Shown: positions 1 to 12,704 of the stretch, one piece after another | Layout of the letters: every line of letters begins with the position of its first letter | How positions within the stretch are numbered: the stretch's first letter is position 1 | Source: Blasia pusilla | Taxonomy: Eukaryota > Marchantiophyta > Marchantiopsida > Blasiales | Assembly (NCBI GenBank): GCA_050084515.1 | Contig: CM114274.1 | Span: forward strand, 38,316,001 to 38,380,000 | Direction of reading: 5' to 3' | DNA: 64,000 nucleotides | Position numbers and translations under genes: made by a program | The notes under the pieces: model-generated | The model's input: the letters and a program-made list of their open reading frames with translations, nothing else | The model's database searches: none | What the model was told of the DNA's origin: nothing

Positions 1-396
1 CTCATTCTTGCAAAATCTGATTTTTTTTGTGGCTGATGTCAGGTATTGACGAGGCCACATTCATGCCTACTGAATTCAGTGCCCAACATGTTTCCAGGTG
101 TTCCAAATTTTTTACTCAGCAACAAGTTCAAGGACACTGTCTGGGTAATTCTCCCATATACGTATCTGGTGTTTTCCTTCTGTTTGCTGCTGCATGTCTT
201 TTCCTGTGATTAGTTGCCAGGCTTGGAACATACCCAACTGTGATGTTGGAGATTCTCAGTGACATTATCTACGAGTGCTTCATTGTACATAGTTTTGTAA
301 AATGTTGTGTCATGGTCCTTCCAGGCTAGCAATTTGTTGTCTATTTATTGGCTAAAGTGAACATGGAAATGACTTGGCTGCAACGAAATGCTGTAG

Positions 397-3300
397 GTGT
401 GTCCTGCCTCAGAGGACTCGGTGCAGCTCTTGATGTACTTAGCAGAGCCTTGCCATGTGTGTCAACTTCTGCTAACAGTCGCACATGGAGCAGATGAGAC
501 CACATCTCCTGGTTCCTTTGATGTGTCCACTGGGCATGACTTTGCGGGACTAAGACTTGTTTTGGAGGTGAGTTTGGCTCTCTCTGTTCACAAATGTTTT
601 ATCCCAGAAGGGATGAGCGAGAAAGGATGGTGTCTTATAATCTGCCAGGGTCTAGTTAATTCATCTTAGTAGAGCTCTTAGTAATGGCCATAAGCTGTAG
701 CTTGTTGACTGTCTGTTGTTGTAACTAGTTGGATTAGTCCATGTTTGCAGATGCAGATTATTTTATTTATTTATTATTTTTTTCTGGATGTCTTTACCAA
801 GTATCATCTTTTCCTGTTCAAATTGAAAATTCCAACTTAAAATTTGGATTTGTGCTCTGATAAACAGGGTGCCAAAATTCCTAGGTGTGCTAATGGTACA
901 CTGTTGACCTATCCACTTTCGGGTACAATAGATCCTGAAGAGGTCGCCTTAACTGGGGCAGGAGCTGCGAGGGTATCCCATGATGAGCAATCATTTTCGT
1001 GGCTGTATGATTTTGAAGAGCAAGAAGGGGAAATAGATTTTATGAGTCGTTTGGTGGCGGTGAAATTTTATCGCAGGCCGACAGCCACTTGCATTACACT
1101 TGGTCAGGTAAGGATCTAAAGCTTTTTTTGCATACCAAGCATACACTTACTGCTAATGACATTAGGTGGTGTGTACGTAAATGACCGGCATGCTCACCAG
1201 GTTAACATATCATTCTATCAAGGTTTTTACTGATCTTCAAAATAGAATTGGTGACTACTGAGTGGGAAATGTGACCATATCAATAAAAGACGATCTTGTA
1301 ATTTTGCAGGTGGAGATTCTTGGGGCCTCTTTTCTGTGGCCTATGATTTTGAAGGGCCCTGAAATTCCTGCAACTAGTTTTACCCTTGATCCAAAGCCTG
1401 CATTTTCCCAAGAACGTAATAGTCGTTCCATGCCTGTCAATCGCTCAATGCCTCCTGTTGATCTATTTTCATTAGATCCAAGTCCAATAAAAAGCTTTAG
1501 CTTCAGAGAACCATCGACGAGGACAATGTCCTCAGCCTCTTCTAACCAGTTATTTGATCTGTTGACAGGAGAACCTCTTGATCAACAGCTTGTAAACAAT
1601 GATGTACCTCTTACCACTCTCAAGACCAGAAATGACAGGGACATTGATCAGTCAAGACAGAATATGATAACACCAGATTTAACAAGCTGGGATCCTTACG
1701 CTACAAATCCAACAGCCACAAGTAGCTTTAGTTCACCCACGCAAATCTCAAGATCCCCTGAATTCCAAGGGCAACTTTCAGAGCCACAAGGTGAAATCTA
1801 CCTTGATTTACTGAAATCTCTTTCCGGGTCCACAGCTGTAAGTGCTCTCTGATACCTGGGCTTGGTGTTTTGATGCACGAGTTCCACTTGAGGATATTGC
1901 AAAGTGTCATTGTCGAATATGCCTCTCTTACCTTCACACTTGTATGGGGATGCAGAAGAGACCACTAACATTTCAAGAGGCAATGGAGCTGGAAGTGGCC
2001 CGACTGCATCTTGGTCTGTCTGCTGCAGGAAGAGACCGAGCTTTGGTCTCAGTTGGTCGAGATCCTATGACAATTGACCCTAGTGGACTCATGGGCCAAG
2101 GTGTCTTGGTACAGGTACAAATTTCCTGTCGAAAATCACCTTGACATTGTTTACAAAGATGTGCTCCACTAAAGCCTAAAGGAAATAAAGACTAGACTGT
2201 GGGACTCTGGGTCCATTAACAATTTTTTATATGTACCAAAGTCAAAATTGTTTCTGGTTCAGAAAAGGCAAACAGATAAACAGTTCTCTCGGCAAGTGAG
2301 GACTGTAAGGCGTACAATTGAGACATACACATATTTCATGCTCTTCTTATGGAGTGAAGTTCTTTGCTTTCTGTTTGAGCAACTGTAGGCTCTGACTTTG
2401 TAAAGTGTGTTCATGGCAGGTAAAGCAGGCAGCACTACAATTGGCAACAGTGTTTGAGATCGATGCTGAAGATAAAGATCTTTCATTGATTGGGTTTGAT
2501 GCCACAACGTCAAAAAGTGATGAAGTTGTGGAGGATCTTCACTGTCTTCGAACTGGGTGTCTGTCAGCTAATTGTGGGATTACGTATGTCAAGGAAGGTG
2601 GATTGTTTAAGTACTTCAAGAAGTTTGAACCAACGAAGTGCTGTTAGATTGTGCTAGCTGCAAAAGAAAGGTTTGCATGGCTTGCCAGGCGGGGAAAGGA
2701 AGTGCTCTTTTGTATTTTAACGGCCCAAATACAAGTGGGCTTGCGAATCCCAAAGCTGGTCGTGGCCCTCCTGCTATTGATGCTGTTATATGCAAAAGCT
2801 GCTGCCCATCACGTGTTCGAGATATAATTCTGCTAAGTCGTGTCAGGGCAGCATTATCTGGAAGAAGATGTTTACGAATCCAGAAGGCCTGTGCTGTATC
2901 TTTGCAACAGGTTCTGGGAACACAATTCAGTGAAGCTGATAAAATATCAGGTTCTACAGAGAGATGGAGTAGCTCTACAACAGGAGCCAAGGGTTCATTT
3001 GAAGGGGGCGAATCACTGGCAGAGTTTCCTTATGCAGGCATTGTTACACCAGTAAGTTCAACATTGTCAAATCGGAGCTAGTCCTTAAAAGATTTTAACT
3101 TTATTCTGTGTTAGCCATATGCGTTGCTAAAAACTTGTGACTGACCTCACATGCACCTCCTGGGTCCTATCATTTGCAATGTCATTTATTTTCTCTCTTT
3201 ACATTTATTAGAATGTCAGAGTTTCTCTACACCCTAGCTCTCACAAGCACACTTAGTGCAATAGCAACCACTTAGACTAGATTGTAGAGGAACGTACTAG

Positions 3301-6300
3301 ACAATCTGTACCACCAGACTACCTAGCATTCACAAGCACACTTGGTGCAATAACAACCACTCAGATTAGTAGTAGTAGACATCTCAATAGCCACCACTCA
3401 GGTTAGTCCTACTAGCCACCTTGCATCACAAGACTCACTGAACCCCTCAGGTCAGCAGACCACACAGTCTATAAGCAGAAGCACACTGCACTACTGAGAT
3501 CAGAAGAACACTCCACTGAGGTAACCAAAGCACTCTTAGTTCTGCTCAATCAGCTCCTCAAGCTCAGAGAGTTGTGTACGGAAAGGTGTGAGAATGTAAA
3601 TTCGCAGGGCACCCTCAAGGGGTTATATACAGCCAAAAGGATGAAGTTCTAGGTTTTAGGGTTAAGGCCTGCCGCCATAGTAATTCACAGAATTACTGAG
3701 GTAAATCTATGGTAACAACAAATTACTATTCATTGTGGTAAAACATTAAGTTACTACAGTAATTCTATAAGCTACTTTTCACTATAGTAAACTCCAACTT
3801 ACTATGTTTTTACAACAACATTTACTACCTGTAATCAATTATCGGTTGGAAGAAGAAGGGCATGGGTCAAAGCAAATGACACAGTATCAGTAAAAACAGC
3901 ACTCTCAGGATTGATTTTCTGGAAATCTTACCCATATCCTTATGAACCTCAACCCCTATCATCTGTTTTTAGCATGTCTTATCCTGAGGCTTATCTGGGG
4001 TCCTAGTGGTTAGGAGAAGGTGGGTTTCCCCTCTTGTGGATGCTATTCATGAGAGCCTCTGCTCTAATGTTGATGGACATTTTTTGTATTCGTGTATTTT
4101 GACTTTCATAAATTTGGTTCCGTCTAAGGGGTAGGTTTATCTGAACTGCTCTATCTATTGCATTGATGGGATCTTTTGTATTTGTGGCGTGCAAGAAACT
4201 GGCTAGTTTGAGTTATGGAGGAATGCTGCTAAGAATGAAGTGTGTTATATCCAGGTACAATCTGCGGAAGGATCAGCACCAGTGAATTCAATTCTGATGG
4301 ATCAGGATGTGTCGTCTTCATCATGTTGGCAGGCACCTATCGGTGTTGAGAGTGTTGAATTTGGCATTGTATTGAATACTCTTTCAGAGGTCTCCACCAT
4401 AATGTTGGTGGTAAAACCTGGTGGTTATACTGATATGGATGCTCCTATGGTGAGAACAGTTTTATTTCTGTTATGTTTCAGTTTTGAAGGCCTAGTTAAT
4501 GGGTGTAGGATTAATGTCCCTGAGCAAGGATCTTTTTCAGGTCAGGGGAAGCTTGTCGTGTAAATGTGAATGGGGATACTGTCAAAGGAGAATGGGGGCC
4601 AAGGACAGACAAGAACTTGCAGTTAGCAAAAGAGTTCAAAGACGAAGTTTGAATTTAAACCAAGACCATATTAACCTATAATTAGTTCTCAATCCTTCAG
4701 CCATCTGAAAACCCTATCTTTTTTCAATAGACAAGCACAAGTCTGACAGATCATGCATCATGTGCATCTGAAATGGCTCTTGGCTGCATTTAGCTAGTCA
4801 ATGTTCTGGTAAAAATTGCATTTGCTCTTCATGCTTCCCTTCACCAGTTTCACACCTTAGGCTATGTGATCTTGCGCAAAATCCCTGTTTTCACTTATCC
4901 ATGTTCCCTTCAAGAGGAACAGACACACTTTCTACATGAATGGCCAGTGTACAAGGATTTCAAGCTTAGGTTTGCACTCTCTGTCGTAGTCCTTTAAAAG
5001 GGAATGTGGGGCAATTTACAAGGACAAGAAGAACCTCTCCTTTTCCAGGGACATTGCTGCAACTGGGGCAAAGAACTGGTATCGTGAATGCAGAGAATGG
5101 CTTCCCAACTTTGGCATACCCTTGCACGATCTGCCAACAAGCACTAACAAGGACCTTTCAGGGATGCTGCATAACACTTATATCTCTTGTCACTTGGGAT
5201 TGGCTCCAAAAGCTCCTAGAGAGGAGGTGAAATCAGTCTGGGACGAATGGAGAAGGGATGTGGCATTACTGAACCTTCATGAATACCAGAGGATCTGCAA
5301 TGCAGGCTTCTTACCTCTCTACCACCATGTCCACTAAACTTGGTTGGGAATTGTCCAGATTCAGATGTGGCTCAACAGACTTTAATTAGAGAAAGGAGAG
5401 TACTCACAAACAGAAAAACTGATAGATTGTGTTGACATTGTAGCTCAGGGTTTCCAGATGATGATGAGCATTTTCTTTTCAATTGCAATTACCAGGATAA
5501 CATCAGACTAGAGTTTATTGGATCTCTTCCAAAGCCCCACTCCCATGATCACTGATTTCATGGCTTGCCGGAACCAGGTTCATATCGCAAAATTCTTACG
5601 CAGGTTTGTTCGTGCTAGAGAACATCACCTAGAACAGAGGACCTTGTAGGACCTCTTTGTGCTCTTTCTTTAATCAGAGTCCAGTTGCCCTTTCGGGTCC
5701 CTATGAACAATAAGTCGTGTTATTCATTCCTTAGGAAACCATTGTTAAATAAATTCCTTCTAAATCTTAGGTTTTGTTGGTGTTGCACCGTGCAGATCAG
5801 CTTGATGTGTTTTCAGCTGCTAACACCCTTGTGCTCTGTTGCAGGTGGACATGTGGTGGGGAAACTATGTCTCAGAATCTGAGCGTACATATATTGGTCG
5901 CTGGGATATCAGGGCTGAGGTAACCAGGGCCCGCACAACAAGCGAACCATCTCAGTACTTGCAATACAATCTTCAATTTGCAGTAACCTGCAGGGTTTTT
6001 TGGATCAAGCTGAGTCTTCAGTCTGTTGCCAGTACAGCAAGCACAAGCATAGCTCCTGCTCCAGCGATTATGGATCTTCTGAGTTACGATCATGTATTAC
6101 CAGTAGCAAGTGAGGGACCATCTTCAATTCAAAACAGCAACACAGATCTTTCATCGGGAAAATTTAGCATCCATGCCAAAAGAATTTTGTTACTGGGCAA
6201 GATGATGCAAGAGAATTTGGAGACTCGAGTGGGAGCACAGAGCGCTCAGAGAGCTGATCACAGAGCACACCTTGAAATCCCACCTCAATTTGGTCGACTG

Positions 6301-7634
6301 AGGGTGAGTTATTCTATTCATATTTACTATTCTCAAAGTTTCGGTAGTTCCTTACATTTGTCCATAATAATTAGCATAGGGCTCTCCCAACCATATCCAA
6401 GGTAATTCAATAGCATATCAAAACATTATGATGGTTACTACCCAAGTTCACTATCACTTACACAAGAAAAAGGGCCTTTTTCTATAACTTAACTGATTGT
6501 CATTAAAGTTTTTCCGCAGTTAAATAGAAGAAAACCCAGTTTGGATGGCCTTTGAACACCTCCATTAAAGTGCAACAGTGTGCCTGATCTGTACGGGGCA
6601 ATGTAAAGCAGAAGAAATCATAGGGTCTCTTTTCTTGAGACCTGTGCATCAGTCAAGATGGTGATTCAATCATGTGGACATTTTGTGTTTTCAGAGGTCT
6701 TACGTACGGTCATTATTGTGAGCGCTTTTATTGAAGTGAGATTACTGTGTTTGGTGCAGGTACAAGTAGATTTTGAGCGTCCCATGGCTGGTGGTCGTAT
6801 TTTAGACCAAGTTGTTAATGCACAGGCTCCAAATGTTGCCGGATTTCGGCTGGACGCATTTGCAGCTGTGAAGAATATTGCCAAGTATACTCCAATGAAT
6901 GCCGTCAGAAGCCTGGAGGATTCTGTTCTTGGTGGTTCAGTTGAGGAGCTTGTAGCAAATCTACCAACCTTGCGAATCCGAGTGACTGCTATTCAGGTGT
7001 GCCATTGTTATTCTCTGTTTTGGTTTGTTTTGTCGTGTTTTGGTCGGTAGGTTTGTTTTTTTGTTTGTTCTCTGTTGCTGTTGTTTCCATTAACTGTAGG
7101 AATCTCCAATTCGACTTTTTAACGCATCATTGTTTGCAAAATAAAGCTGACATGGATAATGGGGATTTGCAAAGGATTGAGTTTGTTTCAACTGGACCAT
7201 TTTGCCCAGAGTTTTGTTAGTTAAGTACTCACCCTTGGCTGAGCATGATCAGACAAGTTATTCTGTCCTCACTTCTTCAGGAAAAAGAAGTCCTTTCCCA
7301 TGGAGACTGAAGCTTTGGTGGTGGTTGTTGTTGTTATTGTCCTCACATACAGGAATCTAAGCCAGGACTGCCTGTGGGAGAATATCTGCTCCCTCTTGCC
7401 AAAGCAGGAACACCTTTATACTTCGATTTCGGAGTCTCTATATTCGCTAAAGTACTGACTTTCGAGCTTTTGGGCAACATATCAGCGATGAGTGATGACG
7501 ATCCAAGTCCGCCAGAAGTGGGTGGAAAAGAATTTCCCCTTCCCAGCAGCCTTTCTTTGGTGAACAAAATTCGCATATATCGGTACGCCCTGGGTTCTGA
7601 GCTTGGCAAATGGCCACAGCTAAATACTGTGTGA
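397..7634 (+). CDS. SAC9: SAC9-type phosphoinositide phosphatase, C-terminal part (5' end outside window)
   Basis: SAC9 is a plant SAC-domain phosphoinositide phosphatase that limits PI(4,5)P2. Seen exons: 397-567, 868-1107, 1310-1837, 1905-2114, 2420-3051, 4255-4449, 5845-6303, 6760-6996, 7353-7634 (TGA stop). All splice at GT-AG and nearly all in phase 0, giving about 980 codons. The match is to the long plant-specific C-terminal half: a PCHVCQLLLTVAHGAD segment, CANGTLL, GAGAARV, LYDFEEQEGEIDF, a cysteine-rich CASCKRKVCMAC knuckle at about 2650-2690, ESLAEFPYAG, and the terminal ELGKWPQLNTV. The catalytic SAC domain and WW domain of the family would lie upstream. Odd points: the 2420-3051 exon needs one extra base near 2636-2640 to stay in frame, and the intron 1838-1904 is only 67 nt. 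Bases 1-396 are probably intron; no exon could be assigned there. Family assignment is strong; integrity of the gene is uncertain. Confidence 0.88.
2633..2647 (+). other. Apparent 1-nt frameshift inside SAC9 exon
   Basis: The exon is open in one frame up to a stop (TAG) at 2645-2647. The conserved cysteine knuckle (LLDCASCKRKVC) begins at 2641 in the next frame, which is open on to the donor at 3052. No intron of workable size separates the two frames, and family alignment runs straight across. One lost G in an AAGGTG-like string at about 2636-2640 would explain it. It is either an assembly error or a real disabling mutation. Confidence 0.75.
3213..3960 (-). repeat. Inserted repeat in SAC9 intron, LTR-like on minus strand
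   Basis: The intron 3052-4254 is unusually long. It holds two diverged copies, 89 bp apart (from about 3242 and 3331), of a segment beginning CACAAGCACACTT. Read on the minus strand, the block has a TATA-like TGTATATAACCCC (about 3620-3635) followed by pyrimidine-rich leader-like sequence, and it ends near 3213 with TCTGACA. This resembles a solo LTR, but I could not find matching TG/CA ends with a target duplication, so the class and left boundary are guesses. Confidence 0.25.
5006..5570 (+). pseudogene. Decayed non-LTR retroelement tail inside SAC9 intron
   Basis: Within the 1395-nt intron 4450-5844, broken frames encode a pattern like the C-terminal tail of plant LINE-type polyproteins. 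After 5355, one frame gives a run of NCPDSDVAQQTLIRERR type and then a zinc-binding array (C-x2-C ... H-x4-C, with DDDEHFLFNC at about 5455-5485). It is interrupted by a TGA between the first two cysteines. Stops and frameshifts are present, so it is a dead insertion that lengthens the intron. Assignment rests on the tail motif only. Confidence 0.45.
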
Positions 7635-8868
7635 TCGACTTGTCTCGCCTCAATTTTCTCTTCTCCTCCTTCAAGGGGGCGTCTGGCGCTCTTTGCGAGA
7701 CTGGACTCCTGTAGGGTTTGAACCTAAAAACCTTCGGAGGCATATGGGACAAGCTGTGGCAGTGTGTAGGGTGAATGTAATTTTCGGGGCGGGTGGTGGC
7801 TTGTCTCGGAGGCAATGAAGAAATGCCGTGTACAGATTCAGACTTCTATTATTGGTGGACGTCTATCTGTAGCTTCTCCTGCTGTCTCTTTGCAGAGTAT
7901 AGAAGCCTCAGTGCTCGTGAACTGTTACGGACGAGCCTAGTCACGTGATGTACATCACCGTCCATGAAATGTTACAGCGAAGGACCTGTTCAGCACCATG
8001 TCTACTACTAGAAGGTGCAGAAACGGTGTGTTCATGCAAGTGAACGAGACTGGTAAGCCCCTCGAAGTGACCAAGCTGTCACTGGAGGAATCTTTCATCA
8101 GAAAGTGTTGCGTTCCAGTATCCTCCACTGTTCTAGGGACTGTGTTTTCAAATTGAGCCGTAGTTTAAACAAGTCGATAGACCCCTTTTTATTCGAATTC
8201 ATTTGCTGCCGGGTGTACATTCTCTGGCAAGCCCAAAGATCAGCAGACTACTCAATAGCATTGATAGGCCCTCTGCGGATCTCATTAGCTTCTGCTACGA
8301 GCGTCCCCTGAAACCGAGCCAGAGAGATGAGCGTCTCTATTGAGGGTCGTCTCTTTCCAGAGTCCTGAGGAGTTGTAATATAGAATGCGACAAAAAGGAC
8401 CATTGTACGCGACCTTCGTCGCATAGATTATATTTTTCAGACCAAATAGAATGGCTACGTCCTCCCGGGTTATTCCTCTCGGCCCTTCATTTGTACCGCT
8501 GCAAGCATTCATGTTGGCCCCCGACTGTCAGATACCAGCACCTGTCTGCACTCCCGCCGTTGAGAATTCGCATCTGTGTCGGTTTATCCTACCCGATCAG
8601 CGACGCGATTCCTGTACAGCGAGCGTCCACCTGTACAAGAGACACCGAGTGCTCCAGTCGTTGCGCGCTCTAAGCGAACTGTGTGCGAGACAGACCCTGC
8701 CATGTCCGCCACTCCTGGAAGGATACACAGACAGCCTGGAGCGTGCCACTCTCACGCCACGACGACAGCAGCAGTCGCCAGAGTCCACTTTTGGACCGAA
8801 AAGCCGACTCTCTTTGTTCTCCAAAAGTGGACTCCAATTCGCTTTTCCATCGCAGTCCAAATTATCAG
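7635..8868. other. SAC9 3' flank and gene-free sequence with a 15-bp hairpin
   Basis: The first few hundred bases are probably the SAC9 3' untranslated region. After about 8400 the base composition turns GC-rich. A perfect 15-bp inverted repeat with 24-nt spacer (GAGTCCACTTTTGGA at 8781-8795, its complement at 8820-8834) sits just before the minisatellite. Several overlapping open frames in 8450-8910 on both strands look like effects of composition; no protein family is recognisable. Confidence 0.4.
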
Positions 8869-8869
8869 A

Positions 8870-9182
8870 TACATGGGACTCCACGGCACCTAGCCGTACG
8901 CACGTAGCCACGTAATGAGACGCGGGACTTCAGCAAGGCTACCACTCCATAAGCATACGGCGAGATTATGCGACACACGGGACTCCAGGGCAACCGCCCC
9001 GTACGCATACGGCGAGATATGAGACACACGGGACTCCAGGGCGACCATCCCGTACGCTTACGGCGAGACGGCGTGATTATGAGACACACGGGACTCCAGG
9101 GCAAGCACCCAATACGCATAGGGCGACACGGCGGGATTATGAGGACTCCAGGGCAACCATCCCGTACGTATACGGCGAGATA
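8870..9182. repeat. GC-rich minisatellite, 49-61 bp units
   Basis: About six diverged tandem units share GGGACTCCAGGGC followed by CCCGTACGCATACGGCGAGA. Clear copies begin near 8973, 9024, 9084 and 9143, and two more degenerate ones run from about 8870. Each unit carries a small inverted repeat around CGTACGCATACG. Open frames here on both strands are by-products of the repeat. Confidence 0.8.
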
Positions 9183-10009
9183 AGGAGGCAGAGACGAACG
9201 AGAGCTCACCATCTTCTCCGCAGCCACGGAGCCCCGCGCCGCATTCCACATTCCAACTCACTGGTAAATAACGGGTAAAGGGTAATTAATGCATGCATGT
9301 AGAGGACATGTGGATGCTTTAGATGATAAGAAAAAAAAGTGAGAACTTTGTGGGGCGTTTAGGGTAAGTAAGTAAATAAGGACCCGGATCGGTCTCTCCT
9401 TCCTTTGAGGTCCCTAAATTGGACTCTCCCTAAACGTCGCAATATAATTTTTCCTTCATTTAGATTCCAGCCATACTTTTAACTTAGTCAACCCTTCCTA
9501 CGTGATTTAACCTCCTAACCAATCGGCTGAAAGGATAACGTAACAATAAAAGAATGTTATAAAATAAGAAGGGTTTTTGCAATGATAATATATATATATA
9601 TATATCCCTCCATCCATAAGGAAACTCCTGGAGACCAAGAGCTATTGCCATCTACGCCTAACTCTATTTAGGGTTGCATTTGCAGTTATATTACATTAAT
9701 CTTAGTAGTTTTTGCATTACTAGGATGTCAATAAGAGGCAAGAGCAATGACAAGCTTGATACTAAGATCTTCTACTTCTCTCCAAACAAACCACCACTAT
9801 CTTCCTCCAACAAATCACCAATATCTTCCTCTATTATCCCAACAAATCACCAATATCTTCTTCTATTAGCATCCCATGTTACACATCCGAAAAAAATTAT
9901 AGACAATCTTTACCACCTTGCATACCCAGGCACCTTACTAGTGCGGGATGATGGTGGCATCTCGGATCGGATAACGTTGCAAAAGCAAAACCACTCGCGT
10001 GGTCCGTGA
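9183..10009. other. Gene-free AT-rich stretch with short repeats
   Basis: There is a short (TA)n tract at about 9587-9604. A tandem duplication of about 34 bp (CAACAAATCACCAATATCTT) lies at about 9808-9868. A CACCTTACTAG followed by T at about 9931-9941 resembles the Helitron-like 3' end at 16591. No convincing gene. Confidence 0.35.
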
Positions 10010-10560
10010 AAGAGTCGGTCTCCTTACTCTCTTCCTGCAACTTAACAACCTGGCGGTTTGTAACCTTCAGCCCCTTCCCTCTTTCTTCAACTTTACGTCC
10101 GTCCGTCCGTCCGCCCGCTCTGCCTTCGTTCCTCCCACCTTACATTCATTCAATCAACGACGGCGTGCGCGGGTCGCCGTATCCTTTCTACGGCGGTCCG
10201 CTCCTTCTTCCTCGACCACGGGTCTCCGTGTGGGTCAAGAACTGTGTTCCGCCGAGTCTCCGTCACCTGTGGGGACTGGCTGTACAGGACCGTCGCTGTT
10301 GGTCACGTCGGACTCCCGTCGGAGCTGCCTAGGGCCCTACGGATAACAGCGGCCGTTCGCAGCATGAACCGCGACTTCCAGACAGACGTGGGCCGGCCGC
10401 GTCAACTACTCACACGACCCCTTCGTCTTCTCCTTCGTCCACTGGCGTCCTGCCCCCGCTGGCTCGCGCCGGACCTCACTGCGGCGTCGTCGCCCAAAGC
10501 ATCATGCATCCATCCATCCATCCTCCTTTTTTCGTGTTGTCTCTGCCGGAGGGCATGGAT
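10010..10560. other. GC-rich islet without recognisable gene
   Basis: The block is sharply richer in GC than the surrounding DNA, with a (CGTC)n tract near 10097 and (ATCC)n near 10506. Overlapping frames of 108-139 codons occur on the + strand, but none has recognisable domains or supported splice sites. It may be a promoter-like CpG-rich patch or a degraded repeat. Confidence 0.3.
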
Positions 10561-12704
10561 GGATGGATGTCTCATGCTTTCATGGTATATATGTCACGGA
10601 AGTGAGAGACACTTTATTATATATCCAATCTATATTCTTAAAGTAAAAGAGGACGAAGTTTGATGACGACACGTAAGATTTTTAGATGTTTTCTTTTATG
10701 ACACGTGTCTATAGAAGACGAAAATAAGAATGTATTTGGTTTTTGAGGCATGGGTGAAAATGAAAACGTATTTATGTGCATGTACGTAAAACGTAAACAT
10801 ATTTATGTACCTCAAACATGTTATTCACCTGCACCGACTAGTTTATTATAAGACTAAACTTCCTTTGGGTAAGGGTCCTCATTACGGACTCGAGGGAGTT
10901 GGGATCTTGGGACAACCTTTCTTGCTTTTATATAACTAGTTAGGACCTCTCGGGGTTCTAATTATGTGAGGTCCTAATCTATTTTATTAAAAGAGGACGG
11001 ATTTAGGAAGTTCTCTTATGGTGTCCATGTGTTTTTTTAAGTCTCCCCGCATTGACATGTGTACAGGAATATTTAACTAAATGTTAACAAGAAGGACTAA
11101 GGGTATTAAAGGTATTTTTAAAATAATTTATTGAAAAATATTTGTATGTCATAGATGTCACATGTTCGTACATTCCCTTGAGTTTAAAATTAAGAATTAT
11201 AATTTAATATTTTGAGAGACTCTCTTCAAATAATAACATATAGAGATAAAAGAAAGAGATTGGGGTTATATTCTCTAGATTTAAAAAATAATTGAAGATA
11301 CCAATGGTAAGAAAGATATAATTATGAAGAAATTTCAACTAATCATGAGCTTGTGAGAAACACACGAAAACACCATTTACAACAAGCAAGATCACCTTGA
11401 AGAACATGGATTACTTTTACTGACAATAGAATCAAGTTTCGTCGTAGAGATGGTCGGTTGAAATTGAACATTTCTAAATGAGATTTCAAAAGGTCACACA
11501 TTTCTTGCAAATAAATGTGAATTTAATTGTAAAGATTCAAAAATCAAAACGATCCCTAAAAGAATACTTCTCTTTATTTCTTGCTAAAAAAATATGTTTA
11601 GTAATGAAAATTTGTTAACTTCCGAGTCTTGGAGAAGCTTACAATATTAGAGCTCATCTTCCAATACTAATCAAGGGAAAGGAGTTGGTATAAAGGAGTA
11701 AAGTGATTATCTTAATGATTATGCTAATAGATTATGAATATTTTCTGTTCTAATTTCGTATATTTGAAAGACAAACTAACCATGAACATGTTAAGGGAAT
11801 GAATCCTCCCATAATACTAGTTTTCTCAACTATTTATTATAGGAAAATTTTTTTCAAGAGAGAAGACAATCATTCCTTCAATTTTTCTTGAAGTTTTTTA
11901 AAGATAACTCTCTAACTTCATTTTCCAATATTGGATTAATTATTTGTAGTAAAAAATTATTTTGAATAATTTTTTAATTACATATCATATTTAATTTTAA
12001 TTAAAAATTTTTTAATCCAACTCATGTTTTACTTTTCTTTATTAAAGTATGAAAATATAATAATACTAGTCATATGGTTCCCATGTAATATACTCATACA
12101 AAGGGATGGAAATATTAAAAAAAAATTATGACATCATACAACAAAAATGCCTTTGATTGGATAATTATATCAAGCCCAAAAAATTAAGAACAACCAAATG
12201 TGAAGCCTTTATAGATATAAGTCGCAATTCTAGAGTTTAACATAAGAAAAGCTAGCAAAAATATTAATATATATTGTCATGATTTATTTATCCTAATCCC
12301 TTTCTATGAGATGAGGATTTTCAATTTTCTCAAAATCTGCCTCATTTTCATCAAAAAGTGCTGAAATCGAAATTGTGAGATGCATAGCGATGGGCTCAAG
12401 TACCTTCGATATCCATGTGCTCGTAATTGAATAGTCGTACACGCCCCAAGAGTAGCAATGGGGTGACTTATCTTTCGAGTGTTTGGATCGTCGGCCATTT
12501 GGTGATGCATCACAACGTTGTTGTTGGCTCCTTTCTATTTTCAGTTACCCATTCTTATTTGTGTTTTTTTTCAATTTTCCTAACAAGATTAAAGTGTAAT
12601 ACTATGGACCAAAAAAGTTAATGAAAGATTGAAAAAAATCACAAATATCTATGGTTATGAATCTTAATTTACACTAGGCCGGGTCTGTTTGGATACTTAT
12701 CTTA
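10561..12704. other. AT-rich intergenic DNA with two Helitron-like 5' ends
   Basis: Two starts of Helitron form follow an A: TCTATATTCTTAAAG at 10629 and TCTATTTTATTAAAAGAGGACGG at 10978, abridged here. The first could end at CTAG 10838-10841, which is followed by T, but I see no good terminal hairpin. The remainder is AT-rich with no gene. Confidence 0.3.

Noticed and set aside
1838-1904. Frameshift in SAC9 between 1837 and 1905
   Set aside because: A GTAAGT donor and an in-phase AG give a short intron that explains the frame change.
2616-2990. 124-codon minus-strand frame
   Set aside because: It lies opposite a SAC9 exon and is best read as its shadow.
8451-8911. Overlapping 100-150-codon frames on both strands
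   Set aside because: They result from GC-rich composition; there are no domains or splice signals, and both strands are equally open.
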